Shown here piece after piece: positions 35,981-45,470 of a stretch of 64,000 bases of DNA. Both the position numbers and the translations under genes were made by a program. The stretch comes from Moraxellaceae bacterium (GTDB lineage Bacteria; Pseudomonadota; Gammaproteobacteria; Pseudomonadales; Moraxellaceae): positions 110,944 to 174,943 of the forward strand of contig SECL01000005.1 of NCBI GenBank assembly GCA_004173455.1, read 5' to 3'. How positions within the stretch are numbered: position 1 is the stretch's first letter; each line of letters opens with the position of its first letter. A model generated the notes under the pieces. That model searched no databases. It worked only from the letters and a program-made list of their open reading frames with translations, and was not told where the DNA came from.

Positions 35981-37465
35981 CTAGTTAAACCATGATTCAC
36001 GGGCTTTCATAATTAAATGACCAGCCCTTTGGGGATCCAGGCCTTCTATATCGGCAATATCATCTATTGCTTGGTCGGCCAAATCATCTACTGTCACAAC
36101 ACCAAGTGCGGCTAGTGCAAAAGCCAACTCCCGGGTCATGCCTTCCATATTTAGTAGCTCTTCGCTTGGATCCTGAATGCTTTCCTGCTGCAACAGGGCA
36201 TCTGCGATAGCTACTTCTTTGGCACGGCTTTGCAAAAGCTGTACCGTATCTTCATCCAGCTCAATTTCTTCAAAGGTTTCAGCGGGTACATAGGCCACTT
36301 CATCAATGGAAGTAAAGCCCATATCGACCAGCGCCATCGCCATGTCTTCATCCAGCTGTAAACGCTCAACAAACATATCAATATACTGTTGCGCCTCAGA
36401 AGCCTGACGTTCGCGATATTCGTCTTCAAGCATCATATCCAGCTTATAGCCGGTCAGCTCAGAGGCGAGTCGCACATTTTGACCCTGTGAACCGATGGCA
36501 CGCGCCAACTGATCACTGGTAGCAAAAATAATATCAGCACTTTTAGTATCTTCATCCAGCACAATACTGGATACATCGGCCGGTTCCAGCGCACTGGCAA
36601 TATATTGTGCCGGATCGTCAGACCACACCACAACATCAATACGCTCACCGTTCAATTCCTGCTGTACCGCCTGAATACGAGTACCGCGCATGCCAATACA
36701 GGCACCTACCGGATCAATCCGGTGATCATTGGTTTTCACGGCAATCTTGGCACGCACACCGGGCTGGCGAGCAGCGGTCTTGATCTCAATAATTTCTTCG
36801 CTAATCTCTGGCACTTCTTTGCGCATCAATGCAATCAGCATTTCCGGGCGTGCCCGTGAAAGCAGTAGCTGAGCGCCACGACCTTCGCGGTTGACATTAT
36901 ACAAAATGGCATTGATGCGCTGCTTAGGACGCAACAATTCTTTGGGCAACATTTCCTCACGGGCCAGATAACCCTCGGCATTGTCACCCAGATCAATAAT
37001 GAAGCCATCTTTGGTTTGCTTTTTCACTTCACCGTAAATCAGCTCACCTACCCGTGAGGCGTACTGGTCAGCTACCATGGCACGCTCAGCTTCACGAATT
37101 TTCTGAACAATCACCTGCTTGGCAATCTGCGCAGCAATACGACCAAAATCAATGGACTGAACCTGTTGCTCACGAATGTCACCAATTTTCCATTCGTTTT
37201 GATCCAGATCAGTGATGGCATCCTGACAAGCAGGCATTTCATGATCTTCGTCCGCAACCACTTCCCATTGACGAAAAGTTTCGTAATCACCAGTTTTACG
37301 GTCGATTGACACCCGAAGCTCAGCTTCTTCGTCTACAGTACCTTCATAAAATTTCTTTTTGGTAGCCGCCACCAGCGCCTGTTCCAGCGCCTCGAAGATT
37401 GCTTCGCGGGGTACACCTTTTTCGTTACTAACCGTTTCAACAACGGTAAGAATTTCGCGACTCAT
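35981..37465 (-). CDS. nusA: transcription termination/antitermination factor NusA
   Basis: RNA polymerase-associated elongation factor. 494 aa: N-terminal polymerase-binding domain, S1 domain (GELIYGEVKKQTKDGFIIDLGDNAEGYL region), KH1 with GACIGMRGTRIQAV, KH2 with AIGSQGQNVRLASELTG, and two acidic C-terminal AR-type repeats ending in RESWFN. Normal length. Between rimP (95 bp upstream) and infB. Confidence 0.97.
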   Translation of the reverse strand: MSREILTVVETVSNEKGVPREAIFEALEQALVAATKKKFYEGTVDEEAELRVSIDRKTGDYETFRQWEVVADEDHEMPACQDAITDLDQNEWKIGDIREQQVQSIDFGRIAAQIAKQVIVQKIREAERAMVADQYASRVGELIYGEVKKQTKDGFIIDLGDNAEGYLAREEMLPKELLRPKQRINAILYNVNREGRGAQLLLSRARPEMLIALMRKEVPEISEEIIEIKTAARQPGVRAKIAVKTNDHRIDPVGACIGMRGTRIQAVQQELNGERIDVVVWSDDPAQYIASALEPADVSSIVLDEDTKSADIIFATSDQLARAIGSQGQNVRLASELTGYKLDMMLEDEYRERQASEAQQYIDMFVERLQLDEDMAMALVDMGFTSIDEVAYVPAETFEEIELDEDTVQLLQSRAKEVAIADALLQQESIQDPSEELLNMEGMTRELAFALAALGVVTVDDLADQAIDDIADIEGLDPQRAGHLIMKARESWFN

Positions 37466-37560
37466 GATGTCACCTTTTAATCAATTAAACCTGTTATAAA
37501 TCAGTTTGCTTTATATGCATCCTAAAGGCGGCTTGCTTCATTCACATGAATTGCGGCGGA

Positions 37561-38115
37561 TCAATCCTCATACACCAGATTGGCTTTATCAATATTATCG
37601 CCATCAATCGTCAAACGCTGATCTTCAACCTCTACCGTAATATCCTGCCCAGTCACCTCAAGCAAGGTGGCAACCATCTTACGACGATTAGCCACCGCCG
37701 AAATCAGGCGCAGGGCGATTTTCTGGTGAATATAAGGCTGCATTTGCGATAGGTCAAAAAATGGCCGATCCCAACCCGGAGAAGAAACTTCCAGCGCATA
37801 TTCCCCAGAAATGGGATCATGCACATCCAGTACGCCGCTCACCTGATGGGTAACCTTCACACAGTCCTGAACACCAATGCCACGACCAACCTCCTCCTCT
37901 GCTTCAGCAGCATCAGAAATTGGGGCATCGGTCGAGCCAACCAACGGCTCAGCCGCAGTTGTGTCGTCCTGATTTTCGGGCTTATCAATATAGATACGTA
38001 ACAGCGAGCGTTTGCCCTGAGGCGTAAATTCAATCCCCCACAGCGTTACACCACAGGCGGCGACAGCAGGAGCAATCAAATCATACAAGGCTTGAGTTTT
38101 TGCAGAAAACTTCAT
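37561..38115 (-). CDS. rimP: ribosome maturation factor RimP
   Basis: Needed for 30S assembly. 184 aa: N-terminal [25 protein letters not shown] and [10 protein letters not shown]-terminal [18 protein letters not shown] and an Sm-like domain. Between the two halves of the N-terminal domain lies an acidic insertion of about 30 residues (roughly 47-77, rich in Asp, Glu, Ala, Thr) ahead of [16 protein letters not shown], longer than in E. coli. Start has AAGAAGA upstream. First protein gene after the initiator tRNA gene, as in E. coli metY-rimP. Confidence 0.94.
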   Translation of the reverse strand: MKFSAKTQALYDLIAPAVAACGVTLWGIEFTPQGKRSLLRIYIDKPENQDDTTAAEPLVGSTDAPISDAAEAEEEVGRGIGVQDCVKVTHQVSGVLDVHDPISGEYALEVSSPGWDRPFFDLSQMQPYIHQKIALRLISAVANRRKMVATLLEVTGQDITVEVEDQRLTIDGDNIDKANLVYED

Positions 38116-38269
38116 TTATCTTCTTTAAAACAGGTAGGTTAGAAACTTGATGGGTCATCAGAAGTCGATGCAAGCGTTCATGCGCCACACCTGAGTTTAA
38201 GAAAGTTTCAGGCCGCGGCAGCAATTGATTTTTTGCTTATCCATCACCGTTAGGCTACTACATGACAAA

Positions 38270-38292
38270 TAAAAAATGGGCGACATCGCCCA
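38270..38292 (-). terminator. rho-independent terminator between tRNA-fMet and rimP
   Basis: TGGGCGA-CA-TCGCCCA stem at 38277-38292, followed on the minus strand by a run of six T. Second of two hairpins between the initiator tRNA and rimP. Confidence 0.75.
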
Positions 38293-38350
38293 CTTTATCA
38301 ATACCTATAAACCTGATTGTTTACTACCAAACATATTTATAGTACTGAAC

Positions 38351-38379
38351 AAAAAGGCTCAACCATGTGAGCCTTTTTT
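38351..38379 (-). terminator. rho-independent terminator of tRNA-fMet gene
   Basis: Perfect 11-bp stem AAAAAGGCTCA/TGAGCCTTTTT with a 6-nt loop, starting 7 nt after the tRNA 3' end on the minus strand, with T-run inside the stem. Confidence 0.85.
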
Positions 38380-38384
38380 AAATA

Positions 38385-38461
<77 letters not shown>

Positions 38462-38576
38462 TCAACAGGCACGTATTATATACCGGCCTTCGCTTTTGTC
38501 AATGATTAATTTTAAAAACCATTCACAATGCATTACTTGCTATTTACCATATATCCATAAAAATCAACTCGATATA

Positions 38577-38661
38577 TGGTACGAGGGAAGAGACTCGAAC
38601 TCTCACGCCGTTAGGCACTACCACCTCAAGGTAGCGTGTCTACCAATTCCACCACCCCCGC
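38577..38661 (-). tRNA. tRNA-Leu (anticodon GAG)
   Basis: 85 nt with encoded CCA and a class II long variable arm (TGCCTAACGGCG). Anticodon loop TTGAGGT gives GAG, reading CUC and CUU. D-arm GTGGTGGAATTGGTAGACAC and T-loop AGTTCGAGTCT are normal. The acceptor stem has two G-U wobbles. Sits between secG and tRNA-fMet, same strand. Confidence 0.95.
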
Positions 38662-38703
38662 AGCAAGGCAGCCATTCTATGCGACCTCTGCATAAAAAGG
38701 AAG

Positions 38704-39057
38704 TTAATTTGTAGGGGTTTTTGAACCTGCTGCATTGATTGATGAAGTTTCAACCACTGGTTTGGCAGAATCCGTAGGTAACGTCGGTGCAGGCTGGCTG
38801 CCCGGCAATTCATACAAACGGGAAACATTATGTCTAGCAAAAATCGCCAGCGTTACACTGGTAATAAAGAAAATGGCTACCATCACGGCCGTGGCTCGCG
38901 TTAAAAAAGTGGCACCACCCGACGCACCAAATACCGTAGCAGCACCACCGCCACCAAATGAAGCGCCAGCTTCCGCTCCTTTGCCTTGCTGAATCAGGAT
39001 CAGGCCGATCATGGACAGGGCAACCAAAATATGAACCACCAGTACAAGCGTTTCCAC
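38704..39057 (-). CDS. secG: preprotein translocase subunit SecG
   Basis: Accessory subunit of the SecYEG channel. 117 aa: first membrane helix LVLVVHILVALSMIGLILIQ, then QGKGAEAGASFGGGGAATVFGASG (signature, given in two parts: QGKGAEAG and FGASGGATFLTRAT), second helix MVAIFFITSVTLAIF, and a Pro/Thr/Ser-rich tail. Nine bases downstream of tpiA, same transcript as the two tRNAs is likely. Confidence 0.95.
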   Translation of the reverse strand: METLVLVVHILVALSMIGLILIQQGKGAEAGASFGGGGAATVFGASGGATFLTRATAVMVAIFFITSVTLAIFARHNVSRLYELPGSQPAPTLPTDSAKPVVETSSINAAGSKTPTN

Positions 39058-39066
39058 TGTTTTCTC

Positions 39067-39876
39067 CTACCCGACCTTGCTGTTATGACTAAAAGCCTGG
39101 GCAATTTTAATAAATGAACTTGCATCCAGTGATGCGCCACCCACCAGTGCACCGTTGATATTAGCACAGGCAGCCAGAGATGCGGCATTATCCGGTTTTA
39201 CACTGCCGCCGTAAAGTATTGGCACATCAACAAGCGACGGATGATGATGATGTAAACCGGCACGAATCGCAGCATGCATAGTTTCAGCATCCTGCGGACT
39301 CGCGGTTTTGCCGGTTCCAATGGCCCAGACCGGCTCATACGCCATAATGAGTTGTTGCTGCCAATCCTGCAAAGAAAGACTGTCAAACACCTCATCAATC
39401 TGCTGCAACACCACTTGCTCTGCCTGCCCTGCTTCACGCTCAGCCAGCGTTTCGCCCACACAAAAAATAACTTTCAATCCGGCATTGATAGCAGCTTGCA
39501 GTTTCTGCCGTAAAATCGTGGCATCTTCCTGATACAGGCTGCGACGTTCTGAATGGCCGATTAGGGTTATGCCAATCATGGCCTTCGCGAGCAATTGTGC
39601 TGATAGGTCACCGGTATAGGCACCGGTATCTGCAAAACGGGAAATATCCTGCGCCACCAGCTGAATAGCACTATTTGCTTGCTGGAGCTGCTGTTGAACC
39701 GGCAGCAGGTGCAAAAAAGTAGGCGCAATGGCCAGATTGACATCGGTTATTTGTGCCTGAGCAACCTGATCAATTAATTGTTGGGTTAACTGTTGTTGTT
39801 CTAATGGCGTTGCTGGATTCATTTTCCAGTTTCCAATCACCCAGGGCGTAAAGGGTGTAGCCTTGCTGCTCAGCAT
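39067..39876 (-). CDS. tpiA: triosephosphate isomerase
   Basis: Interconverts DHAP and glyceraldehyde-3-phosphate. 269 aa: WVIGNWKMNPAT with the catalytic Lys, IGHSERR with the catalytic His, and AYEPVWAIGTGKTAS with the catalytic Glu and loop 6. ATG at 39876 is used; a TTG two codons upstream (39882) is also open. tpiA-secG order is conserved in Acinetobacter and other gammaproteobacteria. Confidence 0.96.
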   Translation of the reverse strand: MLSSKATPFTPWVIGNWKMNPATPLEQQQLTQQLIDQVAQAQITDVNLAIAPTFLHLLPVQQQLQQANSAIQLVAQDISRFADTGAYTGDLSAQLLAKAMIGITLIGHSERRSLYQEDATILRQKLQAAINAGLKVIFCVGETLAEREAGQAEQVVLQQIDEVFDSLSLQDWQQQLIMAYEPVWAIGTGKTASPQDAETMHAAIRAGLHHHHPSLVDVPILYGGSVKPDNAASLAACANINGALVGGASLDASSFIKIAQAFSHNSKVG

Positions 39877-40000
39877 AGACAAGATTAATCCAATTTAGTA
39901 AAACTACGCGCATTCTAACTTAAAACGATCGATTATTTTAATGACACCACAATTTATATCCCTAAAATTTATCCATAATATCGGTTATATACTACTTCTT

Positions 40001-40468
40001 ATGTTGGCTAATTCCTTAAAAACCCAACGTCATTGGGGATTAATCTTTAAGATGTTACTCATGGGCTTGCCTCTATACTCAACCAGTCTATGGGCTGAAA
40101 CCGTACAACGCTGGCAGGACAGCTCAGGTCAATGGCATTTTGGCGATCAGGCTGCAGCCAAAGGCCATGCCAGCAAGCCAGTTTTGGTGACCACACCCAT
40201 TTCTATTATTAAAAACGAACAACCTGTGATAGCAGGCGGCATCAAAGCAAGTCCTAAATCCAGAAGAGTCAGCGCGAGAAAATCCACAAAAAAATATAGT
40301 GCCAGATCTACAAGTCCCGCGCCAACTGGTCATTGTGACCAATTACGTCAGCAGCTTCACCAACAACCAGATCATTTATCTGCGAAACGCAACAAAGCTT
40401 CAGATGCGCAGACTCTCGCCTCGCGCTATGAACATGAATGCATTGCTGGACAATATTTCAGCAACTAA
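40001..40468 (+). CDS. DUF4124-type secreted protein
   Basis: 155 aa from the chosen start. Signal peptide (basic SLKTQRH then WGLIFKMLLMGLPLYSTSLWA) precedes ETVQRWQDSSGQWHFGDQ, the short DUF4124 pattern in which a Trp/Tyr-rich strand pair reads like 'wrWvDa.G.vhyseq'. A Ser/Lys/Arg-rich linker and a Cys/His-containing tail follow. The frame is open to an ATG at 39941, but that leaves only 64 bp to divergent tpiA and gives a poorer signal peptide. Function unknown. Confidence 0.65.
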   Translation: MLANSLKTQRHWGLIFKMLLMGLPLYSTSLWAETVQRWQDSSGQWHFGDQAAAKGHASKPVLVTTPISIIKNEQPVIAGGIKASPKSRRVSARKSTKKYSARSTSPAPTGHCDQLRQQLHQQPDHLSAKRNKASDAQTLASRYEHECIAGQYFSN

Positions 40469-40571
40469 ACAGGTTAGCAGAACAGCTTTAAACTGCACTT
40501 TTTATTACTGCAAAATACTTTGGATCAATTACCATAAAGAATAAATTGAAATTTAAAGAGTAAAAACACAT

Positions 40572-40868
40572 ATGTTAATTAAACAGCCATCGACCTCTGA
40601 AGTGGCAAACATGTCAGAAGCACACATCACAGCAGGGATTTATCGTCATTATAAAGGTCAGCGCTATCAGGTACTGTATTGCGCCCGACATAGTGAAACC
40701 GAAGAGTGGCAAGTGGTATATCGCTGTTTGTATGGCGAATTTTCGATGTGGGTCAGACCATTTACTCTTTTTACCCAACAGGTCAGGCTTGAAAATGGTG
40801 AAATGGTGCCACGCTTTGCACTAGAAATTGCCACTGAGTTCACAACTGCAAGCTCAAACAGAGTTTAA
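40572..40868 (+). CDS. DUF1653 family protein
   Basis: 98 aa, cytosolic. ITAGIYRHYKGQRYQVLYCARHSETEEW and VVYRCLYGEFSMWVRPFTLF are the family core: GxYRHYKG..Y.V and a Tyr/Trp-rich second half. Function unknown; occurs as a single small domain. AAAGAG is 11 nt before the ATG at 40572; an internal ATG at 40611 would give the shorter length usual for the family. Confidence 0.8.
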   Translation: MLIKQPSTSEVANMSEAHITAGIYRHYKGQRYQVLYCARHSETEEWQVVYRCLYGEFSMWVRPFTLFTQQVRLENGEMVPRFALEIATEFTTASSNRV

Positions 40869-40968
40869 CAGTCGATTGTGCTGCTAGAGTGCCTGAGTTA
40901 TAGTGTTTAATTATCAGGGATGGTCAACGTATTATATATGACAGCGTATCTGTTAAGGTGGGATGTCC

Positions 40969-42690
40969 ATGGCTGCTGAACAAACAACAACGATTTCATT
41001 TGGTGGTCTGGCACGACGACTAGTCAATGACGGGGTGGTCACTGCTGCCAATATGCAGCGGGCAATTAGCGAATCACAACGCGATAAAACCACATTAGTA
41101 ACAGCGTTAGTGACCAATATTGGTGTATCTGCTCGTCAGATTGCCAATATTATTGCCCAAGAATTTGGTGATCCGCTGTTTGATCTTGATGCGCTAGATA
41201 ACGACGCCATTCCCAGCGATATTGTTGAAGAAAAAATAATTCGTCAGTTTGCCGTATTGCCAATTTTTAAGCGGGGTAACCGTCTTTCTATTGCCATGAG
41301 TGACCCTACCCGTGTAGAAGCCATTGATGCTATTCGCTTTAACAGCAAGCTAATGGTCGATACGGTGGTGGTTGAGGAAGACAAGCTACAGCGTTTGATT
41401 GAAAAGCTCTACGCCGGTGCCAGCAATTTCGCCAATTTTGGCGATGACGGCATGGATTTTGATCTTGAAGTCGATTCCGTCGATAATCAAAGTGGCAAGG
41501 ACGACGACGAAGGACCTGCTGCTGATGAAGCACCGATTGTCAAATTTGTAAATAAATTACTGATTGATGCCATTCGTATGGGTGCATCAGATTTGCATTT
41601 TGAGCCGTATGAAAAAAGTTACCGGGTACGCTACCGGGTAGATGGCGTCATGCGTGAAGTGGCCAAACCACCAGTGCAGCTTGCTACACGTCTGGCAGCC
41701 CGTTTAAAAGTCATGTCACAAATGGATATTTCTGAAAAACGTGTGCCGCAGGATGGCCGGATCAAACTTAAGATATCCAAGAATAAAGCCATTGATTTTC
41801 GGGTTAACTCCCTACCTACGTTGTTTGGTGAAAAGCTGGTATTGCGTATCCTAGATCCATCAAGTGCCATGCTGGGTATTGATGCACTAGGCTATGAGCC
41901 TGAGCAAAAAGCCTTATTTATGGATGCGCTGGATAAACCCCAAGGCATGTTGCTCATTACTGGTCCGACTGGCTCGGGTAAAACCGTATCGCTATACACT
42001 GGTATTAACATCCTCAATACCGTTGAAAATAATATTTCAACTGCGGAAGATCCGGTGGAAATTAACCTTGAAGGCGTCAATCAGGTCAACGTTAACCCCA
42101 AAGTCGGCTTAACCTTTGCTACTGCCCTAAAGTCATTTTTGCGGCAGGATCCCGACATCATCATGGTGGGTGAGATTCGTGATCTGGATACTGCAGAAAT
42201 TGCCATTAAGGCGGCACAAACTGGTCATATGGTGTTATCTACCTTGCATACCAACAGTGCACCAGAAACTTTAACCCGTTTGCGCAATATGGGCGTACCA
42301 TCATTTAATATTGCCACCTCAGTCAATTTGGTAATTGCACAGCGTCTTGCCCGTCGACTTTGTAGCAGTTGTAAAAAACCGGTGGATATTCCTGCGCAAA
42401 GCCTTAAGGAAATGGGATTTACTGATGAGGATATTGCGACGGGCTTTACAGTGTATCAGCCCGTTGGCTGTACTGAATGCCGTGATGGCTACAAAGGCCG
42501 TGTAGGGATTTATGAAGTGATGAAAGTGAATTCAGAGATTGCCCGGCTCATTATGGAAGATGGCAATGCCATTGAAATTGCCGATGCCTCCGCCCGGGCT
42601 GGCTTTGCTGACCTACGTCGCTCTGGCCTCAGAAAAGTAATGCAAGGCATGACCAGTCTACAAGAAATCAACCGTATAACCAGCGAATAA
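40969..42690 (+). CDS. pilB: type IV pilus assembly ATPase PilB
   Basis: Hexameric motor that drives pilus extension. 573 aa: N-terminal GspE-N domains (LARRLVNDGVV, IIRQFAVLPIFKRGNRLSIAMSDP), ASDLHFEPYE, Walker A GPTGSGKT, Asp box ISTAEDPVE, Walker B DPDIIMVGEIRD, His box STLHTNSA, and a tetracysteine zinc motif (CSSCKKP ... CTECRDGYKG). ATG at 40969 is 8 nt from AAGGTG, whereas an ATG at 40963 is too close. First of pilB-pilC-pilD. Confidence 0.95.
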   Translation: MAAEQTTTISFGGLARRLVNDGVVTAANMQRAISESQRDKTTLVTALVTNIGVSARQIANIIAQEFGDPLFDLDALDNDAIPSDIVEEKIIRQFAVLPIFKRGNRLSIAMSDPTRVEAIDAIRFNSKLMVDTVVVEEDKLQRLIEKLYAGASNFANFGDDGMDFDLEVDSVDNQSGKDDDEGPAADEAPIVKFVNKLLIDAIRMGASDLHFEPYEKSYRVRYRVDGVMREVAKPPVQLATRLAARLKVMSQMDISEKRVPQDGRIKLKISKNKAIDFRVNSLPTLFGEKLVLRILDPSSAMLGIDALGYEPEQKALFMDALDKPQGMLLITGPTGSGKTVSLYTGINILNTVENNISTAEDPVEINLEGVNQVNVNPKVGLTFATALKSFLRQDPDIIMVGEIRDLDTAEIAIKAAQTGHMVLSTLHTNSAPETLTRLRNMGVPSFNIATSVNLVIAQRLARRLCSSCKKPVDIPAQSLKEMGFTDEDIATGFTVYQPVGCTECRDGYKGRVGIYEVMKVNSEIARLIMEDGNAIEIADASARAGFADLRRSGLRKVMQGMTSLQEINRITSE

Positions 42691-42712
42691 AACAGTAGGG
42701 ACGATAATAATC

Positions 42713-43939
42713 ATGGCCACCAAAAAAGCCGAACTACCACCAAATTTTATTTATGAAGGTGTGGATCGTCGAGGACAGAAAGTTAAGGGAGAAATTCCCA
42801 GCAAAAATATGGCATTGGCTAAAGTAACCTTGCGAAAACAAGGCATTACGGTCGCTAAGATTTATCAAAAGAAAAAAGACCTACTGGCTTTCTTAAGTAA
42901 AAAGAAAGTTAAAACACTCGATATTACAATTTTTACCCGGCAGCTTGCCACCATGATGAAAGCTGGTGTGCCTTTAGTGCAATCCTTTGAAATCGTTGCC
43001 GAAGGGTTAGAAAATCCCGCCATGCGCGAAGTGGTGTTGGGCATTAAAGCCGAAGTAGAAGGCGGCAATAGTTTTGCCGGTGCCTTACGCAAATATCCAC
43101 AATACTTTGATGATTTATTTTGTTCCTTGGTCGGTTCAGGGGAGCAGTCTGGTGCACTAGAAACCATGTTGGATCGGGTAGCAATTTATAAGGAAAAAAG
43201 TGAGCTATTAAAACAAAAAATCAAAAAAGCATTAAAATATCCCATAACCGTTATTATTGTCGCTTTAATCGTTACCATCATTTTGATGGTCAAAGTGGTG
43301 CCAGTATTTAAAGATTTATTTAGTTCCTTTGGTGCTGATTTACCTGCCTTTACCCAAATGGTGGTGAATATGTCAGAGTGGACCCAAAAATATTGGTATG
43401 TCTTGATAGCGGTGATTGGTCTAAGCATTGGCGCTTTAATGGAAGCAAAAAAACGCAGCAAGCCATTCCGAGATTTTTTGGATCGAGCAGCCTTAAAAGC
43501 ACCGATTTTTGGTGATCTGGTATATAAAGCCATTATTGCACGTTATAGTCGTACGCTGGCGACTACATTTGCCGCTGGTGTACCTTTAATTGATGCGCTG
43601 GAGTCGACTGCTGGGGCAACCAATAATGTGATTTACTATGATGCTGTCATGCGTATCCGTGAAGACGTATCCACTGGTCAGCAACTGCAGTTTGCCATGC
43701 GCAGTACTGATCGATTCCCCTCCATGGCAGTACAAATGGTGGCCATTGGGGAAGAATCCGGTGCCTTGGATGCCATGCTAGAAAAGGTGGCCACTCATTT
43801 CGAAAATGAGGTGGATAATGCCGTCGATGGTCTTACCAGCATGATGGAACCATTGATTATGGCAATTCTTGGGGTGTTGGTTGGGGGCTTAGTAATTGCC
43901 ATGTATTTGCCGATTTTCCAGATGGGCTCGGTGGTTTAA
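42713..43939 (+). CDS. pilC: type IV pilus inner-membrane platform protein PilC
   Basis: 408 aa. Two type II secretion F domains, each with the TRQLATMMKAGVPLVQSFE or ARYSRTLATTFAAGVPLIDALE start and an SGE(Q/E)SGALDAML-like end, and three membrane helices (about 175-195, 220-240, 380-400). Anchors the pilus machine and couples PilB/PilT motors. Ends with TAATG overlapping pilD. Confidence 0.95.
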   Translation: MATKKAELPPNFIYEGVDRRGQKVKGEIPSKNMALAKVTLRKQGITVAKIYQKKKDLLAFLSKKKVKTLDITIFTRQLATMMKAGVPLVQSFEIVAEGLENPAMREVVLGIKAEVEGGNSFAGALRKYPQYFDDLFCSLVGSGEQSGALETMLDRVAIYKEKSELLKQKIKKALKYPITVIIVALIVTIILMVKVVPVFKDLFSSFGADLPAFTQMVVNMSEWTQKYWYVLIAVIGLSIGALMEAKKRSKPFRDFLDRAALKAPIFGDLVYKAIIARYSRTLATTFAAGVPLIDALESTAGATNNVIYYDAVMRIREDVSTGQQLQFAMRSTDRFPSMAVQMVAIGEESGALDAMLEKVATHFENEVDNAVDGLTSMMEPLIMAILGVLVGGLVIAMYLPIFQMGSVV

Positions 43940-44811
43940 TGCAGGATATTTTACAGCTGTTATCTACCACACCATGGTTATTGATCATGGTGATTGCCAT
44001 TTTAGGCTTATGCGTAGGCAGTTTTTTAAATGTAGTGATTTACCGTCTACCCAAGATGATGGAACAAGAATGGCGCTATGAATGCACTATTTTACTGAAT
44101 GATGGTTTGAGCAGTAGTACTGCCATGGCTCAACCGACATTGTCATTGAGCAAGCCTGCTTCAGCCTGCCCACATTGCCAGCATAAAATCCGCTGGTATG
44201 AAAATATCCCTTTGCTAAGCTGGTTATTCTTACGGGGAAAATGTGCAGGCTGTCACGCCAGAATTAGTATCCGGTATCCGGTGGTTGAGTTATTGACCAT
44301 GCTGGCTTCCATTGCAGTCGTGCTGGTTTTTGGGCCTAGCTTGAAAATGCTGGCGGCGTTGGCATTAACCTGGATATTGATTGCCTTAACGGGCATTGAT
44401 TTTGATACCCAGCTTTTACCGGATAGCTTGACCTTGCCTTTGGCCGGTTTAGGGTTGCTGGTCAATACCCAAAGTTTATTTGCTTCCCCTGCTCAGTCAA
44501 TCTGGGGCTATGTTATTGGCTTTATGTCGCTCTGGCTGGTATATATTATTTTTAAGCTGGTGACTGGCAAGGAAGGCATGGGATATGGCGACTTTAAGCT
44601 ATTGGCTGCTTTAGGTGCATGGTTAGGACCACTGATGTTACCGCTGATTATCCTGCTGTCTTCGTTAGTAGGGGCAATTATTGGCATTGTGTTACTTAAA
44701 ATACGCAAGGAAAACCAGCCTTTTGCTTTTGGTCCTTTTTTGGCCATTGCCGGCTGGATTGCCTTAATTTGGGGAAATCAGCTTATGACCATGTATCTGG
44801 GTCACTCTTAA
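43939..44811 (+). CDS. pilD: prepilin peptidase / N-methyltransferase PilD
   Basis: Cleaves and N-methylates type IV prepilins and pseudopilins. 290 aa: GLCVGSFLNVVIYRLP, zinc motif CPHCQHKIRWYENIPLLSWL with CAGC, and the aspartyl protease residues in TGIDFDTQLLPD and GMGYGDFKLLAALGAWLG. Eight membrane segments. Translationally coupled to pilC by one-base overlap. Confidence 0.96.
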   Translation: MQDILQLLSTTPWLLIMVIAILGLCVGSFLNVVIYRLPKMMEQEWRYECTILLNDGLSSSTAMAQPTLSLSKPASACPHCQHKIRWYENIPLLSWLFLRGKCAGCHARISIRYPVVELLTMLASIAVVLVFGPSLKMLAALALTWILIALTGIDFDTQLLPDSLTLPLAGLGLLVNTQSLFASPAQSIWGYVIGFMSLWLVYIIFKLVTGKEGMGYGDFKLLAALGAWLGPLMLPLIILLSSLVGAIIGIVLLKIRKENQPFAFGPFLAIAGWIALIWGNQLMTMYLGHS

Positions 44812-44843
44812 GCTCCTGCGCTGCATTGAGGAAAACACCTGCT

Positions 44844-45464
44844 ATGTCCTTAATTCCCCACAGTTTAATTATTGGATTAACCGGCGGCATTGGTAGCGGT
44901 AAAACTGCGGCCAGTGACTGGTTTGCCCAGCAGGATATTACTGTTGTGGATGCGGATGTGGTAGCGCGTGAAATTGTTGAACCCGGTCAACCTGCACTAC
45001 TTGATATTCAAAAAACCTTCGGTGACTGGGTAATTCAACCGGACGGCGCACTGGATCGTGCCGCTTTACGTCAGCATATTTTTAATGACCCCGATGCGCG
45101 CACCAAGCTGGAAAGCATTACCCATCCATGTATTCGCCAGCAAATTATTGAACAATTAAATAAAGCGACTTCCCCCTATCGCATGCTGGTGTCGCCACTG
45201 CTGATTGAAAGCCGGCAGCATGAACTGGTAGACCGGGTCTTGTTAGTTGACGTCCCTGAACACCTACAGTTATCACGTGCCAGCATGCGCGACAGTCAGA
45301 CCAGTGATGCCATTGCCAAAATCATGCAAGTGCAAATGCGCCGCTTGCAACGCCAAACCCATGCGGATGATATTGTGGTCAATGATGGCGATCTTGAGCA
45401 TTTGTACAAGCAGTTGATGCCTTTACACCAAAAATATCTGGCATTGGCGCAAGCACATCATTAA
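44844..45464 (+). CDS. coaE: dephospho-CoA kinase
   Basis: Last step of CoA synthesis, phosphorylating the 3'-OH of dephospho-CoA. 206 aa: P-loop GLTGGIGSGKTAASDWFA, VVDADVVAREIVEPG, and the LLIESRQHELVDRVLLVDVP segment. ATG at 44844 follows GAGGA; upstream codons in frame overlap pilD and are not used. Order pilBCD-coaE is conserved in Moraxellaceae and Pseudomonas. Confidence 0.95.
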   Translation: MSLIPHSLIIGLTGGIGSGKTAASDWFAQQDITVVDADVVAREIVEPGQPALLDIQKTFGDWVIQPDGALDRAALRQHIFNDPDARTKLESITHPCIRQQIIEQLNKATSPYRMLVSPLLIESRQHELVDRVLLVDVPEHLQLSRASMRDSQTSDAIAKIMQVQMRRLQRQTHADDIVVNDGDLEHLYKQLMPLHQKYLALAQAHH

Positions 45465-45470
45465 GGCGGA

